Shown here piece by piece: positions 1 to 10,589 of a stretch of DNA of 64,000 nucleotides (the stretch's first letter is position 1; each line of letters starts with the position of its first letter). This DNA comes from Hydrangea macrophylla. Lineage: Eukaryota > Streptophyta > Magnoliopsida > Cornales > Hydrangeaceae. The stretch lies in contig CM066994.1 in assembly GCA_033977485.1 (NCBI GenBank), positions 12,278,001 through 12,342,000 on the forward strand. The letters run 5' to 3'. Below the pieces are notes generated by a model. The model ran no database searches. It had not been told where the DNA came from and worked only from the letters and a program-made list of their open reading frames with translations. Both the position numbers and the translations under genes were made by a program.

Positions 1-162
1 TACACGGACCTCCCCTCTATTTTGGGTAAAATAGTAAATTAATGCCAAAGGGGAGGTCTTTGTAAATTTTGCAATCTAGAGGGGAGGTGTGTGTAATTTT
101 CCAATATAGAGGAGAGGTCCATATAATTTCGCCAAACCTCAGGGGAGGTCCATGTAATTAAC
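1..162. mobile_element. Terminal repeat of a long-TIR DNA transposon (MULE-like), cut by window edge
   Basis: The stretch repeats a GGGGAGGTC-type motif about every 30-40 bases and ends in ...GTAATTAACC at 162. Read on the minus strand it starts GGTTAATTACATGGACCTCC followed by CTGAGG. That resembles the opening of the long-TIR element at 32898 (GACCCCCTGAGG). Plant MULE-type elements often have such long termini. The other end lies outside the window, so class and length are inferred. Confidence 0.4.
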
Positions 163-321
163 CTTTTTTTTTTTTTTTTGTTTCTCTCCATAATTAATTT
201 CAAGATTATTCTCTATGTCAAATATCAAGATTATTCACCATAAAATGTTTCAAGTTTGTTAAGTTTATGAATACATAAAATAAAACGAATTGCACACGCA
301 ACGCGTGTGCCCGACTGCTAG
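163..321 (+). mobile_element. Helitron 3' terminus (rest not delimited)
   Basis: A perfect 8-bp stem (GCACACGC at 292-299, GCGTGTGC at 303-310, loop AAC) is followed by seven bases, CTAG at 318-321 and then T. A short hairpin followed by CTRR with a T in the flank is the Helitron 3' signature. I could not find the 5' TC end, so the left boundary is a placeholder. Confidence 0.55.
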
Positions 322-1248
322 TTTTATAAATTCAATTTGCAATGCCTTGATATTCGGAATCTTTAATTGGAGGTGTTCAAGTTAGCATAACGTTTAAATT
401 GAATATTTTCATTTTTAATTAATGCTACCAAACGCCTTAAAATTAGTTAGTTAAAAAATGAAACAAATTTTTCTTTAACTAACCAATCAGGTACATAAAT
501 TCGAATTAAATCATTTACTAATTTACAAATTCGAAAAGAACTAATTTAAATTAGAATGATTCAAAAAATTAGACAATTTGTGCAACCAAAAATGCCCGAA
601 CTCTATAAAATTAATTCAAATGAACAAATTAATAATAAAGCGGTTAAAAATATTTTATTTTTGTAGTTAGACTCATTTTCACTTTACCCCTAAAGTTCAA
701 AAGTTAACCCTTAATCTCCTATAATTGTAACTGAAATGAAACTGTTAAATTTACCGTCAAAACTGGGAGATTAAATACATTTCATTCCCTTCTTGTTAGA
801 TTCATTTCTATTTAACCATATTCGCTTTAAAAAGTTGACACTTTACTATATACGATTTAACTGAAATGAAAGATACATTTATTATTTCACATCGAAAGTT
901 AACTTCGTTATATTTTGCACGTTAACATTTATGATTTAACCACGTAAGGTAAGTGTCAAAAATTTTAAGGAGTAAAATGAAAATGGATTTAATCACATGA
1001 AAATTAAGAGTAATGCTTTGCTTGTGGTGTTAATGCTATGCTTTATAAATTTTGTAGAAAGCATTTTTGGGAAAATTATCCCATGTAGTAGTAGGTTATG
1101 ATGTAACGAATCACCGTGAATCATTGGATCAACATAGGACCCATAAAAATCAACGGCCCACAATGAACCGTCACATAGGATAATTTCACGCATTTTTTGC
1201 TCACCCAAACCTCTATTAGGTGATATGTGTCTCATTGTAGTAATTATG
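322..1248. other. AT-rich intergenic DNA, no gene seen
   Basis: No ORF with recognisable content. Around 1007-1085 short pieces (GAGTAATGCT, AATGCTATGCTT, AGCATTTTTGGGA) look like decayed ends of the GAGTAATGCTAT MITE family complete at 15338-15518 and 55581-55762. Confidence 0.5.
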
Positions 1249-1808
1249 TGTTGGGAATGGGCCCACAATCATAACAAGAAAACCACACCCACAATTATGG
1301 AGATAAACAGAACAAGAACGACACAACTACGAAAGAAAAATCAAGCAAACCAACACAACAAGATTTAAATGTGGTTCGGCCCAACAATGCCTACGTCCAC
1401 GTGCAAAGGCGATCACCTCGATTAATATGAAGATTATAAGCACTTAAGACCTCACGTGTATAACTCTCCAACCAAGTTATATGACACACACAATTGCTAG
1501 AAACTAATCTCTCTCTCACTAGTTTGCAGCCCTCTCTTGTGTATGTAGAAGATTTTCAACCAACCTTATCAATCCCTTGAGTAAGCCCTATATTTATAGA
1601 GATTATATAGTCCTAATCCTAGTTGTAGTAGGATTTACCCCTATGGTAAGTCTTATACAACAAGGAATACTCTTACACACATTCCTATATAAACTAGGAA
1701 CTTCCACCATCAAAGGAATCCTTATTTGATAAGGAAACCACCAAATAAGGAATCCAATCATAATTAGGAAATCATTCCACTAATGGAATTTTAGGCACAA
1801 TCCTAACA
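1249..1808 (-). repeat. 3' LTR of the copia element
   Basis: 560-bp LTR. Compared with its partner at 2153-3330 it holds about 80 extra bases after CCACGTGC (around 1403-1490), so one LTR has an indel. The element is read on the minus strand, which makes this left copy the 3' LTR. Confidence 0.8.
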
Positions 1809-1911
1809 ATCCTCACCTTGCCTCAAATTCCTTCCCATCAATCCTCAGAGTCTTCCTCTTGTAATCTTCAACTTCCACATCGATAGTGTATAGCCTTTGC
1901 CATCCCTCAAG

Positions 1912-2124
1912 CTATTCAGCTACACCATTACTCAAGTTCACATCCCCCATGAACTTGAGATCACCAACGTCTGGCTTGTTATCTTCACCACACAATGCGT
2001 CCTCTATACCTTGTTGTACCAAGGCGTACTTCATACGCACTTGCCACATGCTGAAATTCTTCTTGCCATCGAATTTTTCTATTGCCATTCGCATATCCCC
2101 AAGCGAACTATCTCCAGCTGCCAT
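1912..2124 (-). pseudogene. Copia gag N-terminal fragment
   Basis: A 70-residue ORF on the minus strand contains KFDGKKNFSMWQVRMKYAL, the conserved N-terminal block of plant copia gag proteins (K-F-D/N-G-x-N-F-x-x-W). The normal gag-pol polyprotein exceeds 1000 residues. The ATG follows the primer-binding site by 14 bases, as expected for the element's gag start. The frame stops at 1912 and the following about 100 bases run straight to the polypurine tract, so everything downstream has been deleted. Confidence 0.75.
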
Positions 2125-2138
2125 GGATTCTCAACCGA

Positions 2139-2150
2139 GCTTTGATACCA
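2139..2150 (-). promoter_or_regulatory. Primer-binding site of the copia element
   Basis: The minus strand reads TGGTATCAAAGC two bases inside the right LTR. This is the initiator-Met tRNA complement typical of copia elements (TGGTATCAGAGC) with one difference. Confidence 0.75.
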
Positions 2151-2152
2151 CT

Positions 2153-3330
2153 TGTTGGGAATGGGCCCACAATCACAACAAGAAAATCACACCCACAATT
2201 ATGGAGATAAACACAAGAACGACACAACTACGAAAGAAAAATCAAGCAAGCCAACACAACAAGATTTAAATGTGGTTCGCCCCAACAATGCCTACGTCCA
2301 CGTGCTAGAAACTAATCTCTCCCTCACTAGTTTGCAGCCCTCTCTTGTGTATGTAGAAGATTTCCAACCAACTTATCAATCCCTTGAGTAAACCCTATAT
2401 TTATAGAGATTGTATAGTCCAAATCCTAGTTGTAGTAGGATTTACCCCTATGGTAAGTCTTATACAACTAGCAATACTCTTACACACATTCCTATATAAA
2501 CTAGAAACTTCCACTAGGGCTGCACAAAAAACCCGTTACCCGAAGACCCGACCCGACCCGAACCGATTGGGTCGGGTCTGGAATGAAATGGGTCAGGTCT
2601 GGTTCGGGTCCAGTTAAGAGATATATATTTCGGGTCGGTTCGGGTTGGGTCTGGGTTGGTTCGGGTTGGGTCTGGGTTGGTTCGGGTCTGGTCTGGGTCG
2701 GTCAATAGACAAAACTGTTTTTGCTAATTAATTCTTTATTTTTATGACAAAGTACTCATTTTTCTTTTCATTATATCCATGAATATATAAAACATAACCA
2801 CCTTATTAATTTTAACTTTTATAGGTTGCACATCATTATATCCATGAATATATAAAATATTATATTCACTTTCTAATGATTGGAATTAATTTTCATGACT
2901 CTCCGCCCTCATCAATCTTTTTAATGGATGTATTATACATAGAAGTATAGGTATTCACTAATGAATATAAATAAAAATAATAACAAAATAAAATATAAGA
3001 AAAAATAAAAAAATTTAAAAAAAAAAAAAAACTGGGTTGTGGCCCAGACCCGACCCGAACCGAACCAAAGTAACTGGGTCGGGTCGGTCCGGGTCCAAAC
3101 CTTATCGAGTTGGGTCTGGGTCTCAAAACATGGAACCATTCATAATCGGGTCGGTTCCGGTTCTATAGAGACCCGACCCGACCCGACCCATGTGCAGCCC
3201 TAACTTCCACCATCAAAGGAATCCTTATTTGATAAGGAAACCACCAAATAAAGAATCCAATCATAATTATGAAATCCTATCATAATTATGAAATCATTAC
3301 ACTAATAGAATTTTAGGCACAATCCTAACA
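2153..3330 (-). repeat. 5' LTR of the copia element, split by a MITE
   Basis: LTR arms 2153-2514 and 3203-3330 align to the left LTR in order. The break is filled by the hAT-type MITE at 2515-3202. Without it this LTR is about 480 bp. Confidence 0.75.
2515..3202. mobile_element. hAT-type MITE with GGTCGGGT-rich arms
   Basis: Perfect 12-bp terminal inverted repeats TAGGGCTGCACA / TGTGCAGCCCTA are flanked by a perfect 8-bp duplication, ACTTCCAC (2507-2514 and 3203-3210). Eight-base duplications with a TAGGGCTG-type end fit the hAT superfamily. Both arms carry dense variants of GGTCGGGT/ACCCGACC (2549-2702 and 3041-3190); the centre is AT-rich. There is no transposase ORF: ORFs here merely translate the repeat as Thr/Arg/Pro/Asp strings. 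Confidence 0.85.
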
Positions 3331-3426
3331 TTATATTGATAATACATATGTGAAATGAGAATGGAATAGAACACGTCTCCCAATGGAGGGTACACAATGG
3401 CTGAGCAATAATGCTCTCAAAATTTT

Positions 3427-3600
3427 ATTTAGGTAATCGCGGTTGTCCAGGCGAGCTTGCACGCAGCTCAACTAATCCCCTAATGCCCTAAAATCGTCGG
3501 ATGAATTCCCTAGCGGCCACACTCTCCATGACTCAAGTACTAAACCTCTTGAGTAGTACACCAAAAAAATTTACCACTCGGCCACAAAGAATATAGTTGT
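3427..3600 (-). mobile_element. tRNA-derived SINE (Au-like), copy 1
   Basis: It matches the copy at 30462-30650 and resembles 16034-16208: GGTAATCGC at the left (3' end on the minus strand), a GTCCAGGCGAGCTTGC-type core, and on the right a tRNA-like head (minus strand GGCCGAGTGGTAA). Near-matching 15-17-bp flanks beginning AATGCTCTCAA occur at 3410-3426 and 3601-3616, a target duplication of the size SINEs make. Confidence 0.65.
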
Positions 3601-3616
3601 AATGCTCTCAATTTTG

Positions 3617-4032
3617 TATCCAAAATTCTTTTCAAAACTAGCTTTAATAATAGTGAAACCACTTCAACACACTGTAAACAAAATCAAATCAGCTCACTAT
3701 CACACGTGCTTAAAGAATCACTTAGAATACAAAATTTAAAAAACATAACATTACTCCATAATAAAACAGTAACTGCCGACATCCCATGAATTCTAGAACT
3801 TTCATGGTCATTCCAAAAAAAAAAAAAAAAAAAAGCAAGAACTTTAATGGTCAATCTTACTGTAACTTTCCCAACAGAAGCAATGAAACAAGAAGACAAC
3901 TGCAATCATATATCCATACACATGCATAACTATATAATCAAATTTTATTTTTATTTTTCTCATTTCAGCATGCCTTTGAATCCAACATCAGCAATAAACA
4001 AGAGTCAGATTTAAACAAAAAAAAAAAAAAAA
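3617..4032. other. AT-rich flank between SINE and CACTA element
   Basis: No gene. The bases next to 4032 continue the sequence interrupted by the CACTA insertion, so on the minus strand they were the original 3' flank of the KIC-like gene at 11128-11481. Two long A runs occur (3816-3834 and 4017-4032). Confidence 0.5.
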
Positions 4033-4035
4033 TTA

Positions 4036-4500
4036 CACTACAACAAAAATGGGTTTTTGCAACAAAGCTTGGCAAGGAAAGATAAATTTCCTTGCTACAA
4101 GTATAGTACTAGCAAGGAAATATTATTTTGTTGCTAAATGGCTGAAAGACACACACATTTGACAAGGAAAATTTTATTTCCTTGCCAAAAGTGTAGTCTT
4201 TGGCAACGAAAATTCATTTTCCTTGCCTATAGTAATTATTTTGCAACAAAAAAATAATTTCCTTGCCAAAAGTATGTTTTTGGCAAGGAATTTGTTACTC
4301 CTTGCCTAAAGTTAAGTAAACATTTGTGAAATACTTTCTGGCAAGGAAATGTTTTCCTTGCTAATACTTGCTTTTAGCAAGCAAGTTGTTTTTCTTGCTA
4401 AAATATACTTTTAGCAATGAATTATATTTTCCTTGCCCAAAATTTTGTATAAAATGAATTTTTATTGTAGAAAAAACACATTTTGCAAGAAAGTATTTCC
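4036..4500. repeat. Left subterminal repeat region of the CACTA element
   Basis: More than a dozen copies of GCAAGGAA or its complement TTCCTTGC, many paired as short inverted repeats about 30-50 bases apart. In this superfamily such subterminal motifs bind the transposase. Confidence 0.8.
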
Positions 4501-4558
4501 TTGCTAAAACAATAGAATTAACTAACACACACACACACACTCATATATATATATATAT

Positions 4559-4814
4559 ATGCCCTACCCCAAATTTTCCCCAATTTCTCAAGCACAAAAA
4601 AAAAGAGGACTGAAGAGGGAGAGACTGAGAGACGACACCACGCTGTCGCCTGGTCCACCGCCTCCTCCTCCATGCCATCGCCTGGTCCGACGCCTCCTCC
4701 ACCGCACCGCCTTTCCCATGCCACCTCCTACACGCCGCTGCCTCCACGCCACCTCCTCCACGCCGCCGCCTCCACTCGACCGCCTCCTCCACGTCCAGGT
4801 GCGTTAAAGCTTCT

Positions 4815-4857
<43 letters not shown>

Positions 4858-4977
4858 CGTCACCTCACCTCACCTCACCTCCCCGTCGTTCAGATCGGCT
4901 TATTATTATTCAAGATCTGCAATTTTTTATTTTTTTATTTTTTGTGGTTAAGATCCTTTGCTGATTTGGATCTATGA
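4559..4977. other. GC-rich segment with CT microsatellite inside the CACTA element
   Basis: Compositionally unlike its surroundings: CCTCCTCCACGCC-type repeats (4660-4800), then a (CT)n run (4820-4853) and CACCT repeats. Both strands are open and give Pro/His- or Arg/Gly-rich translations, which reflects composition. It looks like a captured 5' leader or promoter-proximal exon (a CT-rich leader followed by GT-rich sequence), but no protein family is recognisable. Confidence 0.35.
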
Positions 4978-6627
4978 AAAGTGTATACCTTTTATTTTTT
5001 GTAAGTTGGAGATCCATTGTATACATGTTTTTCACATATTTTAGATTTCACAGAGAACAGGTGGCTCCGTCCATAATTCCACATGCCGCAATTTAATTGT
5101 AAAGACGATTGAGATGTGCTGCCTACAATCTTGTGTGTATATGTTGCATACATTTATGATATGTACATAGAGATGGGAATGAATTCTAATTTATTCAATC
5201 AATTTTAGTTTATGAATTCTTGTGTTATAAGTTGTACACTACTCTTTCTAAATTTTTCTCTTTCTCCTCGTTGTCCATTAATGGGATTGAATTTTGATTT
5301 ATTCAATCAACCATGAATCTAATTTAGTAAAAGGCGTTGTTAAGCCATTGTGCAGGGTGTGTGTGGTGCAACTATAGATTTTTTTTTTCCCTCATTATTA
5401 CAATTTTAGTTTATGTTATCAATAAAATCAATCTTACTTGAAATAAAAGAAACTAAAAGTTGTGCAAGAAACTTAATTGTTGCTTGTATTAGAGAAGAAA
5501 CTCTAGATTTCACTCAGGTTGTAGTGAATAGTCTTTTGTATTAGAGATCAAGTAAAAGAGAAGAGATTTGGTTAACAAAAATAGTACCTGATGTGAATAG
5601 TCTTTTGTGGGTGAAGTTTGAGGTCCAAAGCTAAGTAGTGAATAATGAATCGTCTTCCCTGGGTTAACTATTGGTTAATTTTGTCACATAGAAGCAATAC
5701 ATTAAAATATGAAATATTAGAAATGAACTTATGTGGTCACATGTCTATGCACTTCTCTGTTGTGTTTTCCTTTACTTATTCAACCAACTCTATGCTAAGG
5801 AGAGTAATTGTAATGTATCTAATGCTTATATATGTAGATATGAGTAATGCTATGCTTCCCAAATTTGTAACCCAAATGTGGGTCCCAACACATGTGGCAC
5901 TAGTTTCAGTAGATTTCCGTTGGAGGATGTTCAAGTGGTCCCACCATTAGTGGTTTTATTCAAATTCATAACTAGTGGCTTAGGTCCTAAATTGTTATAA
6001 CTTAAGGTCCCAAAATATGTAACTTGGATCTCAAATTGTTTTTCTAATGCACATCAATTTCATACTCCATTCTTTTCGTTAGCTCTCTCTTTTCCGTGTC
6101 ACATGTCTCTTTAACTAAATAATCATCTAAAAGCTTTATTAATTAATAAAATTAAAATTTTCAGGTAAATTCTTTGGATTTTAAGATTTTAGTTTGCATG
6201 TTGAATACTACATATGACTTCTGACATTAATTTACTAAAAATTTATATCCTATAGTAATACATTCTTATAATAGTAGCAAAACCCCCTTGTGAAATTTCT
6301 AGAGATAATAAAACTAAGAAAACAATACCGAACAATGTATTTTCATTGTTGTAAAATTTTAGCTTGTGTTTATCAGTTAAAGTTGTATTATTATTATTCA
6401 TACATTACAATTATGAACCAAACCAAACCAAGTTTTGTGTCCCAATCAATTGGCGTCGACTGTATGAATCATTTTTCTCCACCTGCATGATCAAGCTACA
6501 AATTTGGATTCCATACGATTTATTATTGCATGCGTATAAGTGACGTTTTATTTTCTAATTTTAACTTTTAATATTGTCTTGAATTGGATTAGTTTTTTCT
6601 TTAAAATCCCTTTCAATTGGTCTGCAG

Positions 6628-6687
6628 GTGATAAATGACTTGCTTGAACCAACTAGTCAAAATTTGCGTGTGAGGGAAGATGCTCAG
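6628..6687 (+). pseudogene. Captured kinesin motor-domain exon fragment
   Basis: A 60-base open exon lies between an acceptor (tctgcag, 6621-6627) and a donor (gtttct, from 6688). It encodes VINDLLEPTSQNLRVREDAQ, matching the motor-domain stretch N-D-L-L-x-P-x-x-x-N-L-x-I/V-R-E-D that follows the 'YNE' motif in plant kinesin-7-like proteins. The next kinesin block (T-Y-V-E-G) is not downstream, so this is one isolated exon with parts of its introns. Plus strand relative to the window. It cannot encode a motor; it may still contribute to chimeric transcripts. Confidence 0.7.
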
Positions 6688-6888
6688 GTTTCTGCTTTAG
6701 TTACTGTTAATTTGGATTTTGTTTTCATTGGGCTCACATTTTTTTAATTGCTTGCTACTTTAGTAAACTTTGGTTGACTTTGTCTCTTCGTGGAATGTTT
6801 TATACTTTGAAATTGGCCTCACAAAAATGTTCAAATCTCTTTTGGTGTAAACATTTACTTTTGCACCTCTAAGATAACTTCTATGTAG

Positions 6889-7005
6889 TGTTCACCCTCT
6901 TCTCCCATTGGCTAATGCGGTAGGGCCCAGTACTTTACATCATTAATTAATTCTCATTTAATACTAGGCCCCATTGCATTAGCCAATGGGAGAGGAGGGT
7001 GAGCA
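6889..7005. mobile_element. Short foldback MITE inside the CACTA element
   Basis: A near-perfect palindrome of 117 bp: the left arm TGTTCACCCTCTTCTCCCAT pairs with the right arm ending GGGAGAGGAGGGTGAGCA, continuing through GGCTAATG/CATTAGCC. The spacer is AT-rich. No clear target duplication was found, so the superfamily is not assigned. Confidence 0.65.
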
Positions 7006-7686
7006 ATTTTGGGGTAAGCAAAAATGTATTCAAAATATTAATTGGTGTTCTAATTTTCAATGTTATCCTAATTCTTAACATTAAATGATACTTTGATTTT
7101 GGATCTTTGACAATGAAGGAATAGTCTGTAATGATAATAGTTTGGTTTTCCTTTTGAATGGCTATCACATTGGTAGAATTGGTACCGGTGAAAAGTATAT
7201 CTAATATAGTGTATCTCTTAAAAAAAAAAAAAAAAAACCTCTCATGGTTTTTTTTGTCCATTTAAGCGAAAAAGTCATTAGATCTCCTTCCTTTTCACTT
7301 AATTTTGAGTATTTAGTTTGGTTTTTATTTTTATTTTTTCTTCTTCTTCTGTCAATAAGTGCACGAACTCTATTTTGATGCCTCGGACTCTTCTGATGTT
7401 GTTTCCATGCTACTTCTTTTTTCGTATTGTTTTCATTGGACTTTTCTAGATCTCTTTCTCACTTTCTACACCTTTTTTCGTCAATCGAAAATCCAACTCA
7501 ACAAATTAGTGGATTGAACAACCTCAGTCCACTATTTAATTGCTTAAATATATGAATGCTTGTAACTTCCTTTCTCTTCATAACTTGGTGTGTTTTGAGC
7601 CATCAAGCTCCCTAAATGAGATTTTGTAGTACTAAGTGGTTTCCTTTAAAAATTTTCTGTGATTAAATGATTCCATATGCTCTTAG

Positions 7687-7756
7687 GTTGTACAAAGCTA
7701 TTTGTGAATATTGTACATGGGACAGATGAGGTGGAAGCAGCAATAGTCTTGATGAG
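7687..7756 (+). pseudogene. Exon-like fragment of unknown origin in the CACTA element
   Basis: Open in one frame between an acceptor-like tcttag and a donor-like gtaatt. It encodes TKLFVNIVHGTDEVEAAI followed by VLMR. A second piece after 8334 (acceptor cccag) could continue the frame for about 20 codons. I do not recognise the family. Its position between the kinesin and cyclophilin pieces suggests a third captured gene, but this rests on splice-like flanks and one open frame only. Confidence 0.3.
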
Positions 7757-8262
7757 GTAATTAAGTCTTCTCCACTTTCAAGTTGATCATTGTTAATTGT
7801 TCACTATTTAACAGGATGTTTAGGTCTTTGGTTGTCCAACTTAGCTTCTCATGGTCTTAGCTTTTATTTCCAATTCCAAAACAGATCATGACTAGTTCGG
7901 TTTTGTGTTATCAGAGGCAAGTCATGACGAGATCATGTACTTCGGTTCTGTTTTAACTGTTATTGTGTTATCAGAATATTGTTCCTATTGTGATTTGAAA
8001 AGTTCATTTTAGACCTTGACATCAAGTTTTAGTTTCAACACTAGCAACAATTAATAAATTATAAATGCTGATATTTTCACTGGACTTCAGCGTTTTATAT
8101 CATAATTGATGTTTCTTTGTATGGTGTATATAGTGGTGGTTTCGAAACTAATTTTTATTGTGGCCTTACGCTATCAACTGATTTCAAAACTAATTAACAG
8201 TTAAAACATAGTTTTTGTCAATATGCTTATGGGCTGAATTCTGAGGGCTTATCTTTTGTTTC

Positions 8263-8276
8263 CCTTTTTTGTTTTG

Positions 8277-8307
<31 letters not shown>

Positions 8308-8316
8308 TTTTTTTTT
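8263..8316. repeat. (GTTTT)n microsatellite
   Basis: About eight tandem GTTTT units followed by a T run, inside the CACTA element. Confidence 0.8.
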
Positions 8317-10147
8317 CTGTTATTGCTTGCCCAGGCGTTGCAGCTTTGATGAAGGACATAAAAAATGTACCACCAATACCCATTCTACAATTGCTTTTTT
8401 CTTGCTATAGTGTCTAATACGTAAGTTTTCGATATCTGTTTTAATGATGATATATTTTAGTTTTCACTTAGCTTTGTGGTGAATTAGCTGTGTACTTGGA
8501 TTCACATGAGATCGCAATCATCTCTACTTCTTTTAGTGAAATTACTAAGCTGTGTATTTGAATCCCAAATTACTATTTTCCTGTATTGCTGTCACAATTT
8601 TTCCTATATTCAAAAGTCCTAGAGTAATGTTTTGCTTCCCAAATTTGGTCTTTTTTTTTTCCTTGGGAGTTATTGACACATAACATAGGTTTCTGATTTA
8701 TTTCAATTACTTCAAGGAGAGCAAGTCCTATGATGCTTCTTAGCAAGTCCGTTGGTTTGGACTTCGGTTCTGTGTTATCAGAAACAACGTGATGTTTTTC
8801 CCTGTCCAATGCTTTTCTTTTCTTCCTTCTCTCCATTAGTTTATCGGAATGAGGAGTGACAGGTAGGGTAGTAGACCAACCTGACACTTCGGTCCTCTTT
8901 TCTTATTATCCAATTTTGTCAAAGACAAAATTTCCTTCTAGAAACCTTCTGCACAATAATAGAAAAGGGAAAACCAATATTAACCACAGTCACCGTGACT
9001 AGCATTAACAAGAGAAGATACAAAATTACCACACACACACACAAATGAGAATGTAAACAACACGTATTATGACGCCGTTACTAATTCAAAGCTCTTAAAG
9101 ATACAGACATAGCAGGTAACTAGGAGCGGATTGAAGAATTTAGTTTAGTGGGGGCAACATTTAACTTCTAACTTTTTCGTAATTCGCAACATATTAATCT
9201 TTGTTCTATTAACAACCAACTAAAATGAATACCTCAGATAAATCATAAATATACATGGCCATTATCCTAGTTGCTCCCTTATGTAGTGTGTTGAAATGGA
9301 TAAATTGGGGAAAAACCTAATCTTTGTACATGCTCATCAAAGTCTAGCTGCCAAATAGTTTCTAACAGATTCATAGGCATATTCAGGTCTTCCCACCCTA
9401 CTCCCAAATCTTTCTGCAACTTATACTCCATAGGACTGTATAAAACTCTCATCCATTGAAAGACTTCAATGGTTTGAGGGCAATTTTAGTTTATGATTGA
9501 CACCATTATAATTGTTACTAGAGAAAAGTAGATTTTGGATTCCTTTGATTGTAAGAACCAGAAATTTGGCACAAATCATGGATTACTATTATGAACATGA
9601 GTCGATCAGGATTTTTTTTTTTAATTTTATTTTTGGTTGCTCTAGAACGAACATGTTTAAATGTTTCTATTCAAAACGTGTTTTGAATTTTTTTTTCTCT
9701 CTGCTTTCTAAAGATTGCTAGATAGGTAATTTTTTATTTTTCCGAACAGTTAGACAGGTAACACAAATCGAGTATTGTAGTGCAACACAAGCACACTCCA
9801 TTGAATGGGAGACGCAAGAATGTGCAATCTATTCATGTGTAAAGGATTAAAGAGCTCAATTTACCCAAAACTCGCGAATTTGTGTAACCAAAATTAAATT
9901 CTTCATTTATAAGTAATTACCTTTGTTTTTCTGGACTCTATGAGCTACACTGATGGTCTATGTGCAAGAATGATTGAAAAACGAAAGTGTAAGAACCTAT
10001 TCTAACTTTTATAAGCTAGGTATGTTTTTGCCAGAAGTATATTAGTTTCAGATTAAGTCTCGCTTTTGTCTAATTTTTGTGAAAATCAAGAGCAATGTCT
10101 ATGGAATCTTTTAAACTCACATTCCTCTACTTGGGTTTTGTTTGAAG

Positions 10148-10286
10148 GTTGGATGGGCATCATGTTGTGTTGGGCAAAGTGCTATTTGGAATGGATGTTG
10201 TGAGCAAGATTGAAGCTCAAGGGAGACAGAGTCGGGTCCCCAAAAGCAAATTTGTTATTTCATACAGTGGTGATCTCCCTTTGTAA
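10148..10286 (+). pseudogene. Captured last exon of a cyclophilin (PPIase)
   Basis: Preceded by an acceptor (tttgaag), the frame encodes LDGHHVVLGKVLFGMDVVSK, then a Gln/Gly-rich linker and VPKSKFVISYSGDLPL, and stops at TAA 10284-10286. This is the C-terminal block of plant secretory/ER-type cyclophilins (L-D-G-R-H-V-V-F-G-K-V ... G-M-D-V-V ... S-G-E-L-P-L). Here the FGKV motif reads LGKV. Only the final about 45 residues of a roughly 200-residue enzyme are present, so it has no isomerase activity by itself. It retains a natural stop codon and some 3' flank, as expected of a transduplicated fragment. Confidence 0.8.
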
Positions 10287-10589
10287 TTGCTTTCCTTCCT
10301 TTAACCTGGGCTCGCTCACTCTATAGGATTAAAACTTTGTACACTTTTTTTTATTTAGTAGCCAGGATGACGGATATATGAAAAGTTATGTTAGGTTGGA
10401 TTTTTTTATTTTTTTTGTGACCTATTATGTATTTTCGGATATATGAAACTTGTTTAATGGTGGATGTGATATTTAATATTATGTTATGTTTGACAAGTAT
10501 TTATTATTCTATATTTGTAAATTGAATAGGTTATGAAATATTACAGGATTAAAAATAAATATTGGATTGCACAGGTATTGTTGGTGTTA

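Larger units (their letters stand above)
1249..3330 (-). mobile_element. Deleted, non-autonomous Ty1/copia element (TR-GAG/TRIM-like)
   Basis: Two LTRs begin TGTTGGGAATGGGCCCACAA and end ATCCTAACA (1249-1808 and 2153-3330, the latter interrupted by a MITE). The internal part is only about 344 bases. Read on the minus strand it contains the primer-binding site (TGGTATCAAAGC, 2139-2150), the first 70 codons of a copia gag, and a purine-rich tract just before the 3' LTR (GCAAGGTGAGGAT, 1809-1821). No protease, integrase or reverse transcriptase remains. Flanks TTATG (1244-1248) and TTATA (3331-3335) fit a 5-bp target duplication with one change. Such an element would depend on a full copia for movement. 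Confidence 0.8.

Noticed and set aside
993..1268. 91-codon minus-strand ORF
   Set aside because: It runs through AT-rich DNA into the LTR end, with no recognisable motif.
2514..3139. ORFs with Thr/Asp/Pro/Arg repeats
   Set aside because: They translate the GGTCGGGT arms of a MITE.
4518..4977. Overlapping ORFs of 68-105 codons on both strands, rich in Pro/His or Arg/Gly
   Set aside because: Open frames on both strands follow from GC-rich triplet and CT repeats; no domain or family pattern.
8573..8887. 104-codon minus-strand ORF inside the CACTA element
   Set aside because: No similarity recognised and not flanked by splice sites; no sign of a transposase.
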